DNA of 64,000 nt from JAYKGU01 sp035285585. GTDB taxonomy: Bacteria > Cyanobacteriota > Cyanobacteriia > CAKZMO01. The notes beneath the pieces are model-generated. The model was not told the DNA's origin. It was given only the letters and a program-made list of their open reading frames with translations, and did not search any database. The position numbers and the translations under genes were made by a program. Positions 34,572 through 43,733 of the stretch are shown one piece after another. The first letter of the stretch is position 1. Each line of letters opens with the position of its first letter. The stretch covers positions 1-64,000 of the forward strand of contig JAYKGU010000089.1 in the NCBI GenBank assembly GCA_035285585.1, in the 5' to 3' direction.

Positions 34572-36650
34572 ATGTTCTGGCTTACCTTCATCCAATCCCT
34601 GCCGTCGCTGTCTGAACCCACCGATCAGACTCAAACTGCAACCCCATCGCTTCCCCACTTCTCTTCCCAGGAAACCCTGGAATTTACCGATCCCCCAACT
34701 ACCGAAAGCACCCTGAGCGCCACCCCCCGCCCTGCCGTAGTAGGTCAGATCGGTGGCAGCCTGATCCTGTTTCCGAGCATTATTGTTGCCATTATTGTTC
34801 TGCTGCTGCTGAGCGTTTGGGCTTACACTCGCGTTTACGAAATCACCCCCAACAACGAAGCATTTGTCCGCACGGGGGGCGTCTTTGTCAAGAAGAAGAC
34901 CGTCATCCTTAACGGTGGCTGCATTGTGCTGCCAGGGTTCCACGAGCTGACGCGGGTGCCCCTGCGGGAAATTTCCATCGATGTGGAGCGCACCGGCAAC
35001 CTGGCGGTGCGGACCCAGGACTATCTGCGGGCCGATATGCGGGTCACTTTTTACGTATGTATCACCTCCACCGAGCAAGATGTGTTGACAGCGGCAGCGC
35101 GGCTGTCCCAGGACGGCAGGATTACCCCCACCGACATTAAGAACGCTCTCGAAAAGCGGGCCGACGATGCCATTCGCGCCGCCGCCAAGAACAAGCGGCT
35201 AGCCGAGATCGACTCCGATAAGCTGGGGTTTGCCCAGGAAGTGCTCAACCTGATGCAGCAAGACCTGGGGAAGGTGGGGCTAACCCTCAACAACATCGCC
35301 ATTTCTGAGGTCCAGGAGAGCAACTCCTACGACGAGAACAACTTCTTCGACGCCCAGGGAGTGCGCCTGCGCACTGAAACCATTCAGCGGGCTATCCAGC
35401 AGAAGCGGGAAGTAGAGCTGACCACCCAGGTGGCCATTGAGCAGAAAGAGCTGGATGCGGAGAAGCGATCGCTCGAAATTTCCCGCGAAAAAGAAGACGC
35501 CCGCTTGAAGCAGCAGTTTGAGGTGGAATCCCTCAAGGCCCAGCGCGATCGCGAAATTCAGGAAAAACAGGCCCAGGAAGCCGCCGCCACCCAGCGTGCC
35601 CAAATTCTCCAGGCCCGGTCGGTCGAGGAGGAGGAAATTCGCCGCAAGCTTTCGGTGCAGCAAAGCCAGATCGACGCCGACATTGAGCTGGAAGAGCGCA
35701 ACAAAAAGCTTAAAGTCGTCCAGGCCTTGCAGCAGCAGGAATCGGAGCTGGCGGAAATCAACCGCCAGAAAACGGTTGAGTCCAACCGGCTAGAAGCACG
35801 GGTGCAGGTGGCCGAATCGGAACGGCTGGCCCGCATTGCCCAGGAAGACGCGGCGATCGCCATTGCCAAAAAGCGCCAGGAAAGTTTCCTGGCAGAAGCT
35901 GAGCGTGCCCAGGCGGAAGCTGGCGTGACTACCGCCACCGAGACAGAAGTGGCCGAACGCCTTAAGCGGCTGGCCCTTATTGAAGCCGAACAAAAAGCCG
36001 AAGAAAAACGCATTGCCGAGCAAAACGTGGTGGAAATTGACGCCTTCCGCCGCCGCCGCCAGGCCGAAATCGCCAAGCAGGCCGCCGACCTGGAAGCCGA
36101 GGCCATCCGCACCCTGGCCGAAGCCAACCGCGACAAAGCGCTGGCCGATGCCGATGGTGTCCGCGCCCAGCTAGAGTCTAAAAACGTCATCAGCAACGCC
36201 AACCTCACTGCCGAGGTTTTAACCACTCTCTGGCCTGATCTGGCCGATAAACTTCCGGAAGTTCTTCAGGCTTTGGCCCCCCAACCCGGCATTTTGGGGG
36301 ATGCCCGCATCTATGCCTTCCCAGGCGCGGCTGGTAACGGCAACGGCAGTGGCGGCGTGCAGGACATCAACAAGCTGATGCTGTCCACCAGCGGCCTCAC
36401 CCTGATCAATAGTCTGCTGGATGAGGGCAAGCTGGGCCAGCTCATCAGTCAGCTGGGCCAGCTCCTTAAAGACAACAACGGCGTACAAAACGGTGGCTCA
36501 GACAGCCATCGTCCAGCGCCTGTGCAGGCAGGTGATCCCCAGACTTCGGAAGTGGTGGCGATACTGGCTCCGCCAGGGCAGGCCAATGCCCCTACGCCAG
36601 TGATTCCTGACCCCAATCCCTCACCAGAGGTCTCTGGAGGTAGCAATTAG
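34572..36650 (+). CDS. Flotillin-family (SPFH) protein, YqiK type
   Basis: 692 residues. After an N-terminal polar stretch there is one membrane helix (about 60-83), then an SPFH/Band-7 domain (about 85-270: EITPNNEAFVRTGG, AVRTQDYLRADMRVTFYV) and a long Ala/Glu/Lys/Gln-rich coiled coil (about 270-560) of the flotillin domain, ending in a low-complexity tail. Flotillins oligomerise on membranes and organise fluidity and protein complexes. The start 9 bases after the YqiJ-like gene, on the same strand, supports a two-gene operon. The protein is longer at both ends than E. coli YqiK. Confidence 0.9.
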   Translation: MFWLTFIQSLPSLSEPTDQTQTATPSLPHFSSQETLEFTDPPTTESTLSATPRPAVVGQIGGSLILFPSIIVAIIVLLLLSVWAYTRVYEITPNNEAFVRTGGVFVKKKTVILNGGCIVLPGFHELTRVPLREISIDVERTGNLAVRTQDYLRADMRVTFYVCITSTEQDVLTAAARLSQDGRITPTDIKNALEKRADDAIRAAAKNKRLAEIDSDKLGFAQEVLNLMQQDLGKVGLTLNNIAISEVQESNSYDENNFFDAQGVRLRTETIQRAIQQKREVELTTQVAIEQKELDAEKRSLEISREKEDARLKQQFEVESLKAQRDREIQEKQAQEAAATQRAQILQARSVEEEEIRRKLSVQQSQIDADIELEERNKKLKVVQALQQQESELAEINRQKTVESNRLEARVQVAESERLARIAQEDAAIAIAKKRQESFLAEAERAQAEAGVTTATETEVAERLKRLALIEAEQKAEEKRIAEQNVVEIDAFRRRRQAEIAKQAADLEAEAIRTLAEANRDKALADADGVRAQLESKNVISNANLTAEVLTTLWPDLADKLPEVLQALAPQPGILGDARIYAFPGAAGNGNGSGGVQDINKLMLSTSGLTLINSLLDEGKLGQLISQLGQLLKDNNGVQNGGSDSHRPAPVQAGDPQTSEVVAILAPPGQANAPTPVIPDPNPSPEVSGGSN

Positions 36651-36801
36651 CCTGAGTTCAGTCGGGCCGTATTTTGTAACCTAGATATCAGAAGGAAATC
36701 TTAAGTGTTCTCTGTAGCCGGAGTGAGCCGTGCTCAGTTTGGTAAAATCTGCGTGGATCGAGAAAACCCAGCAGACACCCCACCATTGAGATAATTCAGC
36801 C

Positions 36802-37554
36802 ATGCTAGCTCTAGAGGCGTCAAAATCCGCGCAAAGTACCCGCCTAGGTCGCGTTCTCATCGTCGAGGATGAGGAGGTGATTCGCGAGACCATTACCCTG
36901 GCGTTAGCGGAGGAAGGATACGAAGTCTTAACCGCTGAAGACGGCAACACTGCCCTGGAAATGGTGTGCCACCCCAACCGCAGCAGCTACCCCACCACGC
37001 CAGACATCGATCTGATTGTGCTGGACTTGATGCTGCCCCAAATCAACGGCCTCGACTTATGTCGGCTCATTCGCCATGAGGGCAACGATGTTCCAATTCT
37101 CATCTTGAGCGCCAAAGGGACTGAAACCGACCGCGTAGTGGGCCTGGAGGTGGGAGCTGACGATTACCTGACAAAGCCCTTTGGGATGCGAGAACTTATT
37201 GCCCGCTGTCGCGCCCTGCTGCGGCGATACCAGCACTCCCGCCCCAAGGCCAAGGAAGCCAACATCAATTTTCAGGATATTATGCTCTATCCCCAGGAGT
37301 GTCGGGTGGTGGTGCGGGGCCAGGAAATTAGCCTGTCTCCCAAAGAATTTCGCCTGCTGGAGCTGTTTATGAGCCACCCCCGCCGGGTCTGGTCACGGGA
37401 GCAGCTCATTGAGCGGGTGTGGGGACCAGACTTTATGGGGGACAGCAAAACCGTAGATGTCCATATTCGCTGGCTTCGGGAAAAGCTGGAAGCTGACCCC
37501 AGCCATCCCGAATATCTCATTACCGTCCGGGGATTTGGCTATCGATTTGGTTAA
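36802..37554 (+). CDS. sphR: OmpR/PhoB-family response regulator, SphR-like
   Basis: 250 residues. The receiver domain has acidic pocket VEDEE (21-25), acceptor D75 in VLDLMLPQING and K in YLTKPFG. The C-terminal winged helix (about 150-250) has the LSPKEFRLLELF and DVHIRWLREKLE segments, and the RGFGYRFG end typical of this family. The histidine kinase that follows, 99 bases downstream, looks like SphS, so this is most likely the phosphate-limitation regulator of cyanobacteria, which binds tandem octamers of Pho boxes. The identification rests on pairing and overall layout; another OmpR-type pair cannot be excluded. Confidence 0.75.
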   Translation: MLALEASKSAQSTRLGRVLIVEDEEVIRETITLALAEEGYEVLTAEDGNTALEMVCHPNRSSYPTTPDIDLIVLDLMLPQINGLDLCRLIRHEGNDVPILILSAKGTETDRVVGLEVGADDYLTKPFGMRELIARCRALLRRYQHSRPKAKEANINFQDIMLYPQECRVVVRGQEISLSPKEFRLLELFMSHPRRVWSREQLIERVWGPDFMGDSKTVDVHIRWLREKLEADPSHPEYLITVRGFGYRFG

Positions 37555-37653
37555 ATCAACGCAATGGGATGGGCGGGGCGCTGCTAAGCTAGGGGTGATA
37601 TCGAATTTACTGACGACGAATTCCATCGCCCACAATTTAATGCAGGCTGAGGT

Positions 37654-39084
37654 GTGGCAATCCTTGAATTTCTGCTGGGGTTGTGCTTAGGAGGAAGTCT
37701 CCTAATCTGGCAGCGATCGCAATTTGAGCGCCGCCTGCGATTCCTCCTGCGCGACCTTAAGCCCGATGTCGCAGCAGCGCCTACCTTCCCCGTCACTTCC
37801 CAGCTCTCCCTGGCGATCGCCTACCAGCAACAGATGCAGCAGCAGCTGGTGGCTGAACTTAACATCAGCCGCAAGGTTTTGGAATCTGCACCCATTGGTT
37901 TTTTGCAGGTTGACGACGAAAATCGTCTGGTTTGGTCCAACCTCGAAGCGCGCAAGCTGCTCTGCATTACCCAGCGCCCCAGTACTGCACCCCGCCTGCT
38001 GCTGGAGCTGGTGCGCTCCTACGAACTTGACGAACTCATCGACTGCACTCGGCAAACGGGGCAAAGCTGCCAGAGTGAATGGACCTTTTACCCCGTCAAT
38101 CCTGACCCTTCCAAGGTTCTCAAACAGCGATATTATGACCTGCGGGGCCACGGCATCCCCCTGCCCGACCAGCAAATTGGCATTTTTATCGAGAGTCGGC
38201 AGGAAATTACCACCCTTAAACAGCAGCGCGATCGCTGGGCATCCGACGTCGCCCACGAGCTAAAAACCCCCCTCACCTCCATTCGCCTGGTGGCCGAAAC
38301 CCTCCAGTCGCGGCTGGATAGTTCCCTGCAGGGCTGGGCCGACCGACTCGTCAATCAAACCACCCGGCTCAGTAACCTGGTGCAGGACTTGCTCGACCTG
38401 AGCTACCTGGAGAGTGAGTCGTCCCAATGTTTGCGGGTAACCCCCACCGATTTGCCCGAGCTGATTCAGGCGGCCTGGACCAACCTGGAACCTATCGCCC
38501 GTAAAAAGAACCTCCGGCTTGACTATTCTGGCCCCGAACGGCTCGTTGCCCACCTGGACGAAGCCCGCATTTATCGAGTGCTCGTCAACCTGCTAGACAA
38601 CAGCATTAAATACAGTCCGCCATGGTGCGCCATTCGGGTCTGCCTGTTGGAATCTTCGGCTGCATCCACCCATGCCGCCGCAGCGGCCCGCACCCCGCCT
38701 CCCTCCATTCGTCTGGATGTGATTGACGAAGGGCCAGGGTTTTCTGAGAACGACCTGCCCTACATCTTTGAGCGGTTTTACCGGGCCGACACCTCGCGAT
38801 CGCGATCGCTACCCTCTTCTCCCCCACCATCGCCCCGCCCATCCCCCGACCTATCTTCTCTCCAGCCGGTGCCCCCCGACCCAGCCCGTACCTCCCATCT
38901 GGGCGGTGGTAGTGGCCTGGGGCTAGCCATTGTGCAGCAAATTTTAGAGGCCCATCAAGGCAGTATTCGCGCCCGCAACCACCCTGAAATTGGCGGAGCC
39001 TGGGTGACCATTACCCTGCCCCTCTGGCAAGAGGCACCACCAGCCCCCACTGATGCACCAAACCTGACTCCATCCCGTCGGTGA
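37654..39084 (+). CDS. sphS: Phosphate-type sensor histidine kinase, SphS-like
   Basis: 476 residues from a GTG at 37654. A short hydrophobic N-terminus (about 3-19) anchors it to the membrane; a PAS-like domain spans about 70-185; the histidine is H201 in VAHELKTPLTSI; N box LLDNSIKYSP and G1 DEGPGF follow, and G2 is GSGLGLAIV. This short-anchor plus PAS layout is that of cyanobacterial SphS. Two insertions are striking: an Ala/Pro-rich one just before G1 (about 335-350) and a Ser/Pro-rich one of about 35 residues between the F box and G2, where the ATP lid lies. It follows sphR on the same strand and should phosphorylate it. Confidence 0.75.
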   Translation: MAILEFLLGLCLGGSLLIWQRSQFERRLRFLLRDLKPDVAAAPTFPVTSQLSLAIAYQQQMQQQLVAELNISRKVLESAPIGFLQVDDENRLVWSNLEARKLLCITQRPSTAPRLLLELVRSYELDELIDCTRQTGQSCQSEWTFYPVNPDPSKVLKQRYYDLRGHGIPLPDQQIGIFIESRQEITTLKQQRDRWASDVAHELKTPLTSIRLVAETLQSRLDSSLQGWADRLVNQTTRLSNLVQDLLDLSYLESESSQCLRVTPTDLPELIQAAWTNLEPIARKKNLRLDYSGPERLVAHLDEARIYRVLVNLLDNSIKYSPPWCAIRVCLLESSAASTHAAAAARTPPPSIRLDVIDEGPGFSENDLPYIFERFYRADTSRSRSLPSSPPPSPRPSPDLSSLQPVPPDPARTSHLGGGSGLGLAIVQQILEAHQGSIRARNHPEIGGAWVTITLPLWQEAPPAPTDAPNLTPSRR

Positions 39085-39287
39085 CCTCAGTTCGCCCCCA
39101 AAATTCCTATCTATCAACCGCACGATTTCCAAAGTCAATCCTGTACTATTTAGACACGGGTGGTTTAGTTATCCCAGCCGGATCGGGCAAACTGTTCCCA
39201 AGGTCAAGTTGCACTATCCGGAACCATACCGCTCAGGATCATGCCGTTCCGGCTCATGCTGTTTAGGTAGTGGGTTTGTTTTTGCCC

Positions 39288-40025
39288 ATGGGTGAACGAC
39301 TGCAAAAAATTCTTTCCCAATGGGGTGTGGCCTCTCGTCGGAAAGCCGAGCAAATGATTACCGATGGGCGCGTTTGCCTCAACGGCGCGATCGCCCAGCT
39401 CGGTCAGGTTGCCGATCCGGAGCGCGATCGCATTGAGATTGACGGTCAGGCCCTTACCACCATGCACCGCCCCCGTCCGGTTTATTTGCTCCTGCATAAG
39501 CCCGCCGGAGTTGTATCCACCTGCTTCGATCCTCAAGGTCGAAGCACCGTGCTGGATCTGGTGCCGACCCAGTGGCAGCGCTATTCTGGTATTCATCCAG
39601 TTGGGCGGCTTGACACCGACTCGACTGGAGCACTGTTGCTCACCAACGATGGAGAGGTGACCTTTCGCCTCACCCATCCCCGTCACGCGATCGCCAAAAC
39701 CTACCGCGTCTGGGTTGAGGGCCACCCTTCCCAGACTGTGCTCCAGAAGTGGCGGACGGGCATATATCTCAATGGCAAAAAAACCTTGCCCGCTGAGGTT
39801 GTGGTAATCCGTACCAAACCCCACCAAACTCTGCTCCAGGTGATTCTCCATGAGGGGCGCAATCGTCAGATTCGCCGCGTTGCAGCCAAGCTTGGACATC
39901 CTGTCCTCCAGCTCCAGCGCACTGCCATTGGCCCCATCCAGCTCAGTGATCTGTCTGTGGGGCAGTGCCGTTCATTGCGGGATGATGAAGTTCAATACTT
40001 AACAAATCAGGTGCTGGCCAGTTAG
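39288..40025 (+). CDS. RsuA/RluB-family 23S or 16S rRNA pseudouridine synthase
   Basis: About 245 residues from the ATG at 39288. An N-terminal S4 RNA-binding domain (ERLQKILSQWGVASRRKAEQ) is followed by the synthase domain with catalytic Asp109 in GRLDTDSTG and the family motif HEGRNRQIRR. Enzymes of this group convert specific uridines of ribosomal RNA to pseudouridine. RluB, RluE, RluF and RsuA cannot be told apart safely here; RluB is the commonest in cyanobacteria. It follows sphS by about 200 bases, and a helix-turn-helix RodZ-like gene follows. Confidence 0.9.
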   Translation: MGERLQKILSQWGVASRRKAEQMITDGRVCLNGAIAQLGQVADPERDRIEIDGQALTTMHRPRPVYLLLHKPAGVVSTCFDPQGRSTVLDLVPTQWQRYSGIHPVGRLDTDSTGALLLTNDGEVTFRLTHPRHAIAKTYRVWVEGHPSQTVLQKWRTGIYLNGKKTLPAEVVVIRTKPHQTLLQVILHEGRNRQIRRVAAKLGHPVLQLQRTAIGPIQLSDLSVGQCRSLRDDEVQYLTNQVLAS

Positions 40026-40194
40026 GGCGATCGCCACCTGTCCATGCACCGTCTGCTGCCCAGCAAATCCAGTAATCAGCGCTCGTTACCCTTGGTCAAA
40101 CCCGTTCGTTACGCCACGCAATGCCGTTCATGCAAGTTACCACGCAATTCACACGATCACAAGGCACACCCTGTCAGGTTGAGGGAGTAGAATC

Positions 40195-41115
40195 ATGAAC
40201 CATGACGTTCCCTACGTTGAGCAAAATCACCAGAGCGAAAAACTCGCCCAGATTGGAGACTACCTGCGCCAGGTGCGGGAAGAGCGGGCCGTGTCGATCG
40301 AGCAGGTGTCTGCGCAAACGATGATTCAGGCGCGGTTACTGCGGGCGATTGAAACAGGCGATCTCAATCAGCTTCCTGAACCTGTCTATATTCAGGGCTT
40401 TATCCGGCGGTATGCTGAGGTGCTGGGCTTAAACGGGGCCGAACTGGCCCATGCCTTCCCCACTACCCCCGATATCCACGCCATTCAGCCCTCCTGGAAA
40501 AGCTCCGCCGCTGCCCAGCTCCGGCCCCTGCATCTCTATGCTGCCTACGTTGCCCTGATTGTAGCTGCTGTCAGCGGCCTGTCTTACCTGCTCACCCCGG
40601 CCCTGACCCGCACGGCAAGCGTTCAGCAGTCTTCTCCGCGCGAGTCGCAGGCCAATCCATCCGCATCGGCCCCAGCTCAGCCATCCGTGCGTCAAACTGC
40701 CGAGCCAGCGCCTGCCACCGCAATTCCGTCTGAGGCCACTGCTCCTGCACAGGAGACGACCTCCCCAGCATCTGAGCCAAGCGTCCAGAACATAAGGCCC
40801 CAGCCCTCGACCGACAAACCTGTTCAGGTGGCTTTGGAGCTGACGGAGCGCTCCTGGCTGCGGGTTATCGTAGACGGGCAGAAAGATTTTGAAGGCGTTT
40901 TACCAGAAGGAACCCAGCGCACCTGGACCGCCGATAGCCAGCTAACGGTGCGAGCTGGTAATGCGGGGGGCGTGCTGCTCACCCACAACCAGGGAGATGC
41001 TCAGGTAATGGGCGATCCCGGCAGTGTCCAGGAAGTCACTTTCTCCGCCGATACCCCAGAGACAGGACGTCTATCGGCCTCTGAGCCGACCGCGACCCCT
41101 GCCCAAGCCGAATAG
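40195..41115 (+). CDS. rodZ: RodZ-like cytoskeletal protein
   Basis: 306 residues. The N-terminal helix-turn-helix domain (about 17-85: LRQVREERAVSIEQVS, YIQGFIRRYAEVLGL) matches the MreB-binding HTH_25 domain of RodZ. One membrane helix (about 112-134) follows, then a Pro/Ala/Ser/Gln-rich periplasmic linker and a C-terminal DUF4115 beta domain (LTERSWLRVIVDGQKDFEG). RodZ ties MreB filaments to the elongation machinery and so sets cell shape. No mre genes are nearby. Length agrees with the family. Confidence 0.88.
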   Translation: MNHDVPYVEQNHQSEKLAQIGDYLRQVREERAVSIEQVSAQTMIQARLLRAIETGDLNQLPEPVYIQGFIRRYAEVLGLNGAELAHAFPTTPDIHAIQPSWKSSAAAQLRPLHLYAAYVALIVAAVSGLSYLLTPALTRTASVQQSSPRESQANPSASAPAQPSVRQTAEPAPATAIPSEATAPAQETTSPASEPSVQNIRPQPSTDKPVQVALELTERSWLRVIVDGQKDFEGVLPEGTQRTWTADSQLTVRAGNAGGVLLTHNQGDAQVMGDPGSVQEVTFSADTPETGRLSASEPTATPAQAE

Positions 41116-41177
41116 TACCGTTTGGATGTTGGCTTGAGCCAGGACAGCCGGTTATCTGTTCAGCCCCCAGTGAGCAG

Positions 41178-42677
41178 TCAGGCCCGACCATAAATGGTTG
41201 TGAGGTTGCGGAGGCGATCGCTCAATTCCGGGGTAAGCACCTCCGATCGATAGCGCCAGTTCCAGTTTTCAGAGGGCTGGCCGGGAAGGTTCATACGGGC
41301 TGCCGTCCCCAGCCCCAGAATATCTTGCAAGGGAATAATGGCCTGGTTGGCCACGGAACTCAGGGCCAAGCGAATCATGTCCCAATGGATGCCATCTGGA
41401 CTGATGTGGCCCAAATAGTTGACAACTGCCCCCCGCTCGTGGTCGCTGAGGGAGTCGTGGAACCAGCCCACCGTCGTGTTGTTGTCGTGGGTGCCGGTGT
41501 AAACCAGGCAATTTTGGGTGTAGTTGAACGGCAGATAGGGATTGTCTGGCCCAGAGCCAAAGGCAAACTGGAGGATTTTCATTCCCGGAAACTCAAACCT
41601 GTCCCGCAGGGCTTCCACCTCGGGGGTAATCACCCCCAGATCCTCCGCGATGATGGGCAGTGACCCTAGAGTAGCCGCCAGGGTATGGAACAGGTCCTCT
41701 CCGGGGGCTTCTACCCACTGGCCGTTCATGGCGGTCGTTTCGCCCCCCTGAACCTCCCAATAGGCCTGAAAGCCCCGGAAGTGGTCAATGCGGATGATAT
41801 CCATGTATTCCAGGAGCGCCTGGAAGCGCTGCATCCACCACTTATAGCCCCACTGCTGCATGGCCTCCCAGTTATAGATGGGGTTACCCCAGAGCTGGCC
41901 AGTTTCACTGAAGTAATCGGGCGGCACTCCGGCCATGAGTGCCGGTTCACCCGTTTCCGGGTCGAGGCAGAAAATGTTGGGCAGCTCCCACACGTCAGCG
42001 CTGTCGTGGGCGACGTAAAACGGCATATCTCCCAGAATCGAAATTCCCCGCTCATTGGCATATCGCTTCAGGTCGCTCCACTGGTTGTGGAACTCAAACT
42101 GCCAGTACTGATGGCGGAAAATTTCCGTTGCCAGCTTTTCGCGCCAGTGGTTCAGGGTGTCGGGGTCGCGTTTGGCGATCGCCCGATCCCACTGCGTCCA
42201 GCTCTTGCCCCCGTGGGCATCTTTGAGGGCCATGAAAAAAGCATAGTCCTTGAGCCAAAATTGACGCCCCTGGCAAAACGCATCAAAAGCCTGACGGTCT
42301 TCTGGGGATGCCTGCGTCTGAAACGTATCGGCAGCCTTCACCAGGCGAGGAATTTTGACCGCCGCCGCCCCCTCATAATCAGCCACATCTTCTGAAAACT
42401 GCGGTAAATCCGCAAAGTCGCTTTCCTCCAGCAATCCCTTGTCCCGCAGTCGCTCCAGGTTGATCAGCATGGGATTGCCCGCCATCGACGAGTACGACAT
42501 ATAGGGGGAATTGCCATGGCCGGTTGGCCCCAGAGGCAACACCTGCCAAATCTTTTGCTGACTTTCAGATAAAAAATCGATAAATTGGTAGGCTGCTCCG
42601 CCCACATCTCCCATACCAAAGCGGCTTGGGAAAGAGGTCGGGTGCAGAAGCAGTCCACTGGTACGAGGGAATGGCAT
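41178..42677 (-). CDS. malQ: 4-alpha-glucanotransferase (amylomaltase)
   Basis: 499 residues from the ATG at 42677. GH77 family features: RTSGLLLHPTSFPSRFGMGD at the start, a catalytic-site segment IIRIDHFRGF, the IAEDLGVITP acid/base loop and the TGTHDNNTTVGW block. The enzyme transfers alpha-1,4-glucan segments between maltodextrins in glycogen turnover. It is full length. It is divergent from psbK, with about 150 bases between the starts, and convergent with rodZ. Confidence 0.95.
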   Translation of the reverse strand: MPFPRTSGLLLHPTSFPSRFGMGDVGGAAYQFIDFLSESQQKIWQVLPLGPTGHGNSPYMSYSSMAGNPMLINLERLRDKGLLEESDFADLPQFSEDVADYEGAAAVKIPRLVKAADTFQTQASPEDRQAFDAFCQGRQFWLKDYAFFMALKDAHGGKSWTQWDRAIAKRDPDTLNHWREKLATEIFRHQYWQFEFHNQWSDLKRYANERGISILGDMPFYVAHDSADVWELPNIFCLDPETGEPALMAGVPPDYFSETGQLWGNPIYNWEAMQQWGYKWWMQRFQALLEYMDIIRIDHFRGFQAYWEVQGGETTAMNGQWVEAPGEDLFHTLAATLGSLPIIAEDLGVITPEVEALRDRFEFPGMKILQFAFGSGPDNPYLPFNYTQNCLVYTGTHDNNTTVGWFHDSLSDHERGAVVNYLGHISPDGIHWDMIRLALSSVANQAIIPLQDILGLGTAARMNLPGQPSENWNWRYRSEVLTPELSDRLRNLTTIYGRA

Positions 42678-42829
42678 AAAAACTTAACAGAGAACGCAGC
42701 TAAAAGAGCATCATGCTTGAGGCTAATGCAACGACTCTAACATGCGACTTCGTCGCTGGTATCGCCCCCTCGATATGTTAAGATACTCTGCAATTATGAG
42801 ATGATCATTTTGATGAGGTTGACCCACGA

Positions 42830-42967
42830 ATGGAAGCAGCACTGCTGATTGCAAAGCTCCCGGAAGCGTATTCCATCTTTGATCCGCTGGTTGATGTATT
42901 GCCCATTATTCCAGTTTTCTTTTTGCTGCTGGCCTTTGTCTGGCAAGCAGCGGTTGGTTTCCGTTAA
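42830..42967 (+). CDS. psbK: Photosystem II reaction center protein PsbK
   Basis: A 45-residue frame, ATG at 42830 to TAA at 42967. After a short leader (MEAALLIA) comes the mature K protein beginning KLPEAYSIFDPLVDVLP, a membrane helix and the conserved end FVWQAAVGFR. PsbK is a single-pass thylakoid subunit bound near CP43. A rho-independent terminator at 43087-43113 ends its message. An upstream TTAAGATACTCT near 42778-42789 may be part of its promoter. No other photosystem gene is adjacent. Confidence 0.96.
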   Translation: MEAALLIAKLPEAYSIFDPLVDVLPIIPVFFLLLAFVWQAAVGFR

Positions 42968-43086
42968 GCAAAATCCGGTATTGAGCTTGGATGTTCCCTG
43001 GGTTAGCTCCAGAATTCTAACCGAGGTGAGGTGTTGGGCAGTTTGTTGAGATTTGTTTTGCTCTCTTTTGATTTGTTTGGATTCTC

Positions 43087-43113
43087 AGGTGCTTTTTGAA
43101 GGGCACCTTTTTT
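43087..43113 (+). terminator. Rho-independent terminator of psbK
   Basis: AGGTGC (43087-43092) pairs with GCACCT (43103-43108), followed by a run of six T. It lies about 120 bases after the psbK stop. Confidence 0.75.
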
Positions 43114-43175
43114 GTGGGAAATTTTTTGACCATTCAGCACCGATTAAGTAGGTCAGCACAATTAAATTCATGTTA

Positions 43176-43216
43176 GGGAACCGGGGGAGCGCCCCACCGG
43201 CGCACCCCCGGTTCCC
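43176..43216. repeat. Perfect long hairpin between psbK and the EVE gene
   Basis: GGGAACCGGGGG (43176-43187) pairs with CCCCCGGTTCCC (43205-43216). Inside, after an A:A mismatch, GCGCC (43189-43193) pairs with GGCGC (43199-43203), leaving a 5-base loop. The 41-base GC-rich structure has no T tract. It lies just upstream of the EVE gene start at 43257 and could block or protect transcripts, or be a repeat element. Confidence 0.7.
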
Positions 43217-43256
43217 TGACCTTCGTTTTTCAATGCAGTTCTACTTACTCAGCCCA

Positions 43257-43727
43257 ATGAAATACTGGTTAATGAAGTCTGAGCCGGACGTATACAGCAT
43301 TACTGATCTGAAGACCGAGGGCGAAACGATCTGGGACGGCGTACGCAATTATCAAGCGCGAAACTTTCTGCGGGCAATGGCGGTGGGCGATCGCGCCTTT
43401 TTCTACCACTCCAATACCAAGCCCCCCGGCATTGCGGGGCTGATGGAAATTGTGCAGCCCGACCTCACTGACCCGACCCAGTTTGACCCCAAGAGCAAAT
43501 ACTACGACTCCAAGTCGCCGCCCGACAATCCTCGCTGGCAGACCGTGCGGGTGGCCTTTGTCCAGGCATTTCCCGATCTCCTCACCCTGGAGACCCTGCG
43601 GGAGCAGTTTGACCCTGAGCAGCTCTGGATTTTGCGACGCGGCAACCGTCTCTCGGTCATTCCCGTGGAAGCGCCCGTCGCTGAAAAGATTCTCGCCCTG
43701 GCTACCGCCCTGTCCCCAGCCCCATAG
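43257..43727 (+). CDS. EVE-domain protein (thymocyte nuclear protein 1 family)
   Basis: About 156 residues from the ATG at 43257. The domain starts with KYWLMKSEPDVYSITDL, then IWDGVRNYQARNFLRAM and FFYHSNTKPPGIAGLMEI, all typical of EVE/PUA-like proteins that recognise modified bases in DNA or RNA. An open upstream extension to 43170 runs through the long hairpin and is not credible. The biological role in bacteria is uncertain; some relatives sit in defence islands, but no defence genes are here. Intact; converges on the Hik2-like kinase. Confidence 0.93.
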   Translation: MKYWLMKSEPDVYSITDLKTEGETIWDGVRNYQARNFLRAMAVGDRAFFYHSNTKPPGIAGLMEIVQPDLTDPTQFDPKSKYYDSKSPPDNPRWQTVRVAFVQAFPDLLTLETLREQFDPEQLWILRRGNRLSVIPVEAPVAEKILALATALSPAP

Positions 43728-43733
43728 CCGGTT

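Noticed and set aside
35558..36226. 222-codon open frame on the minus strand
   Set aside because: Antisense shadow of the flotillin coiled coil; Ser/Ala/Arg-rich composition typical of such shadows.
43170..43256. N-terminal extension of the EVE gene
   Set aside because: It would be translated through a 41-base hairpin and adds no domain; the EVE domain starts at the ATG at 43257.
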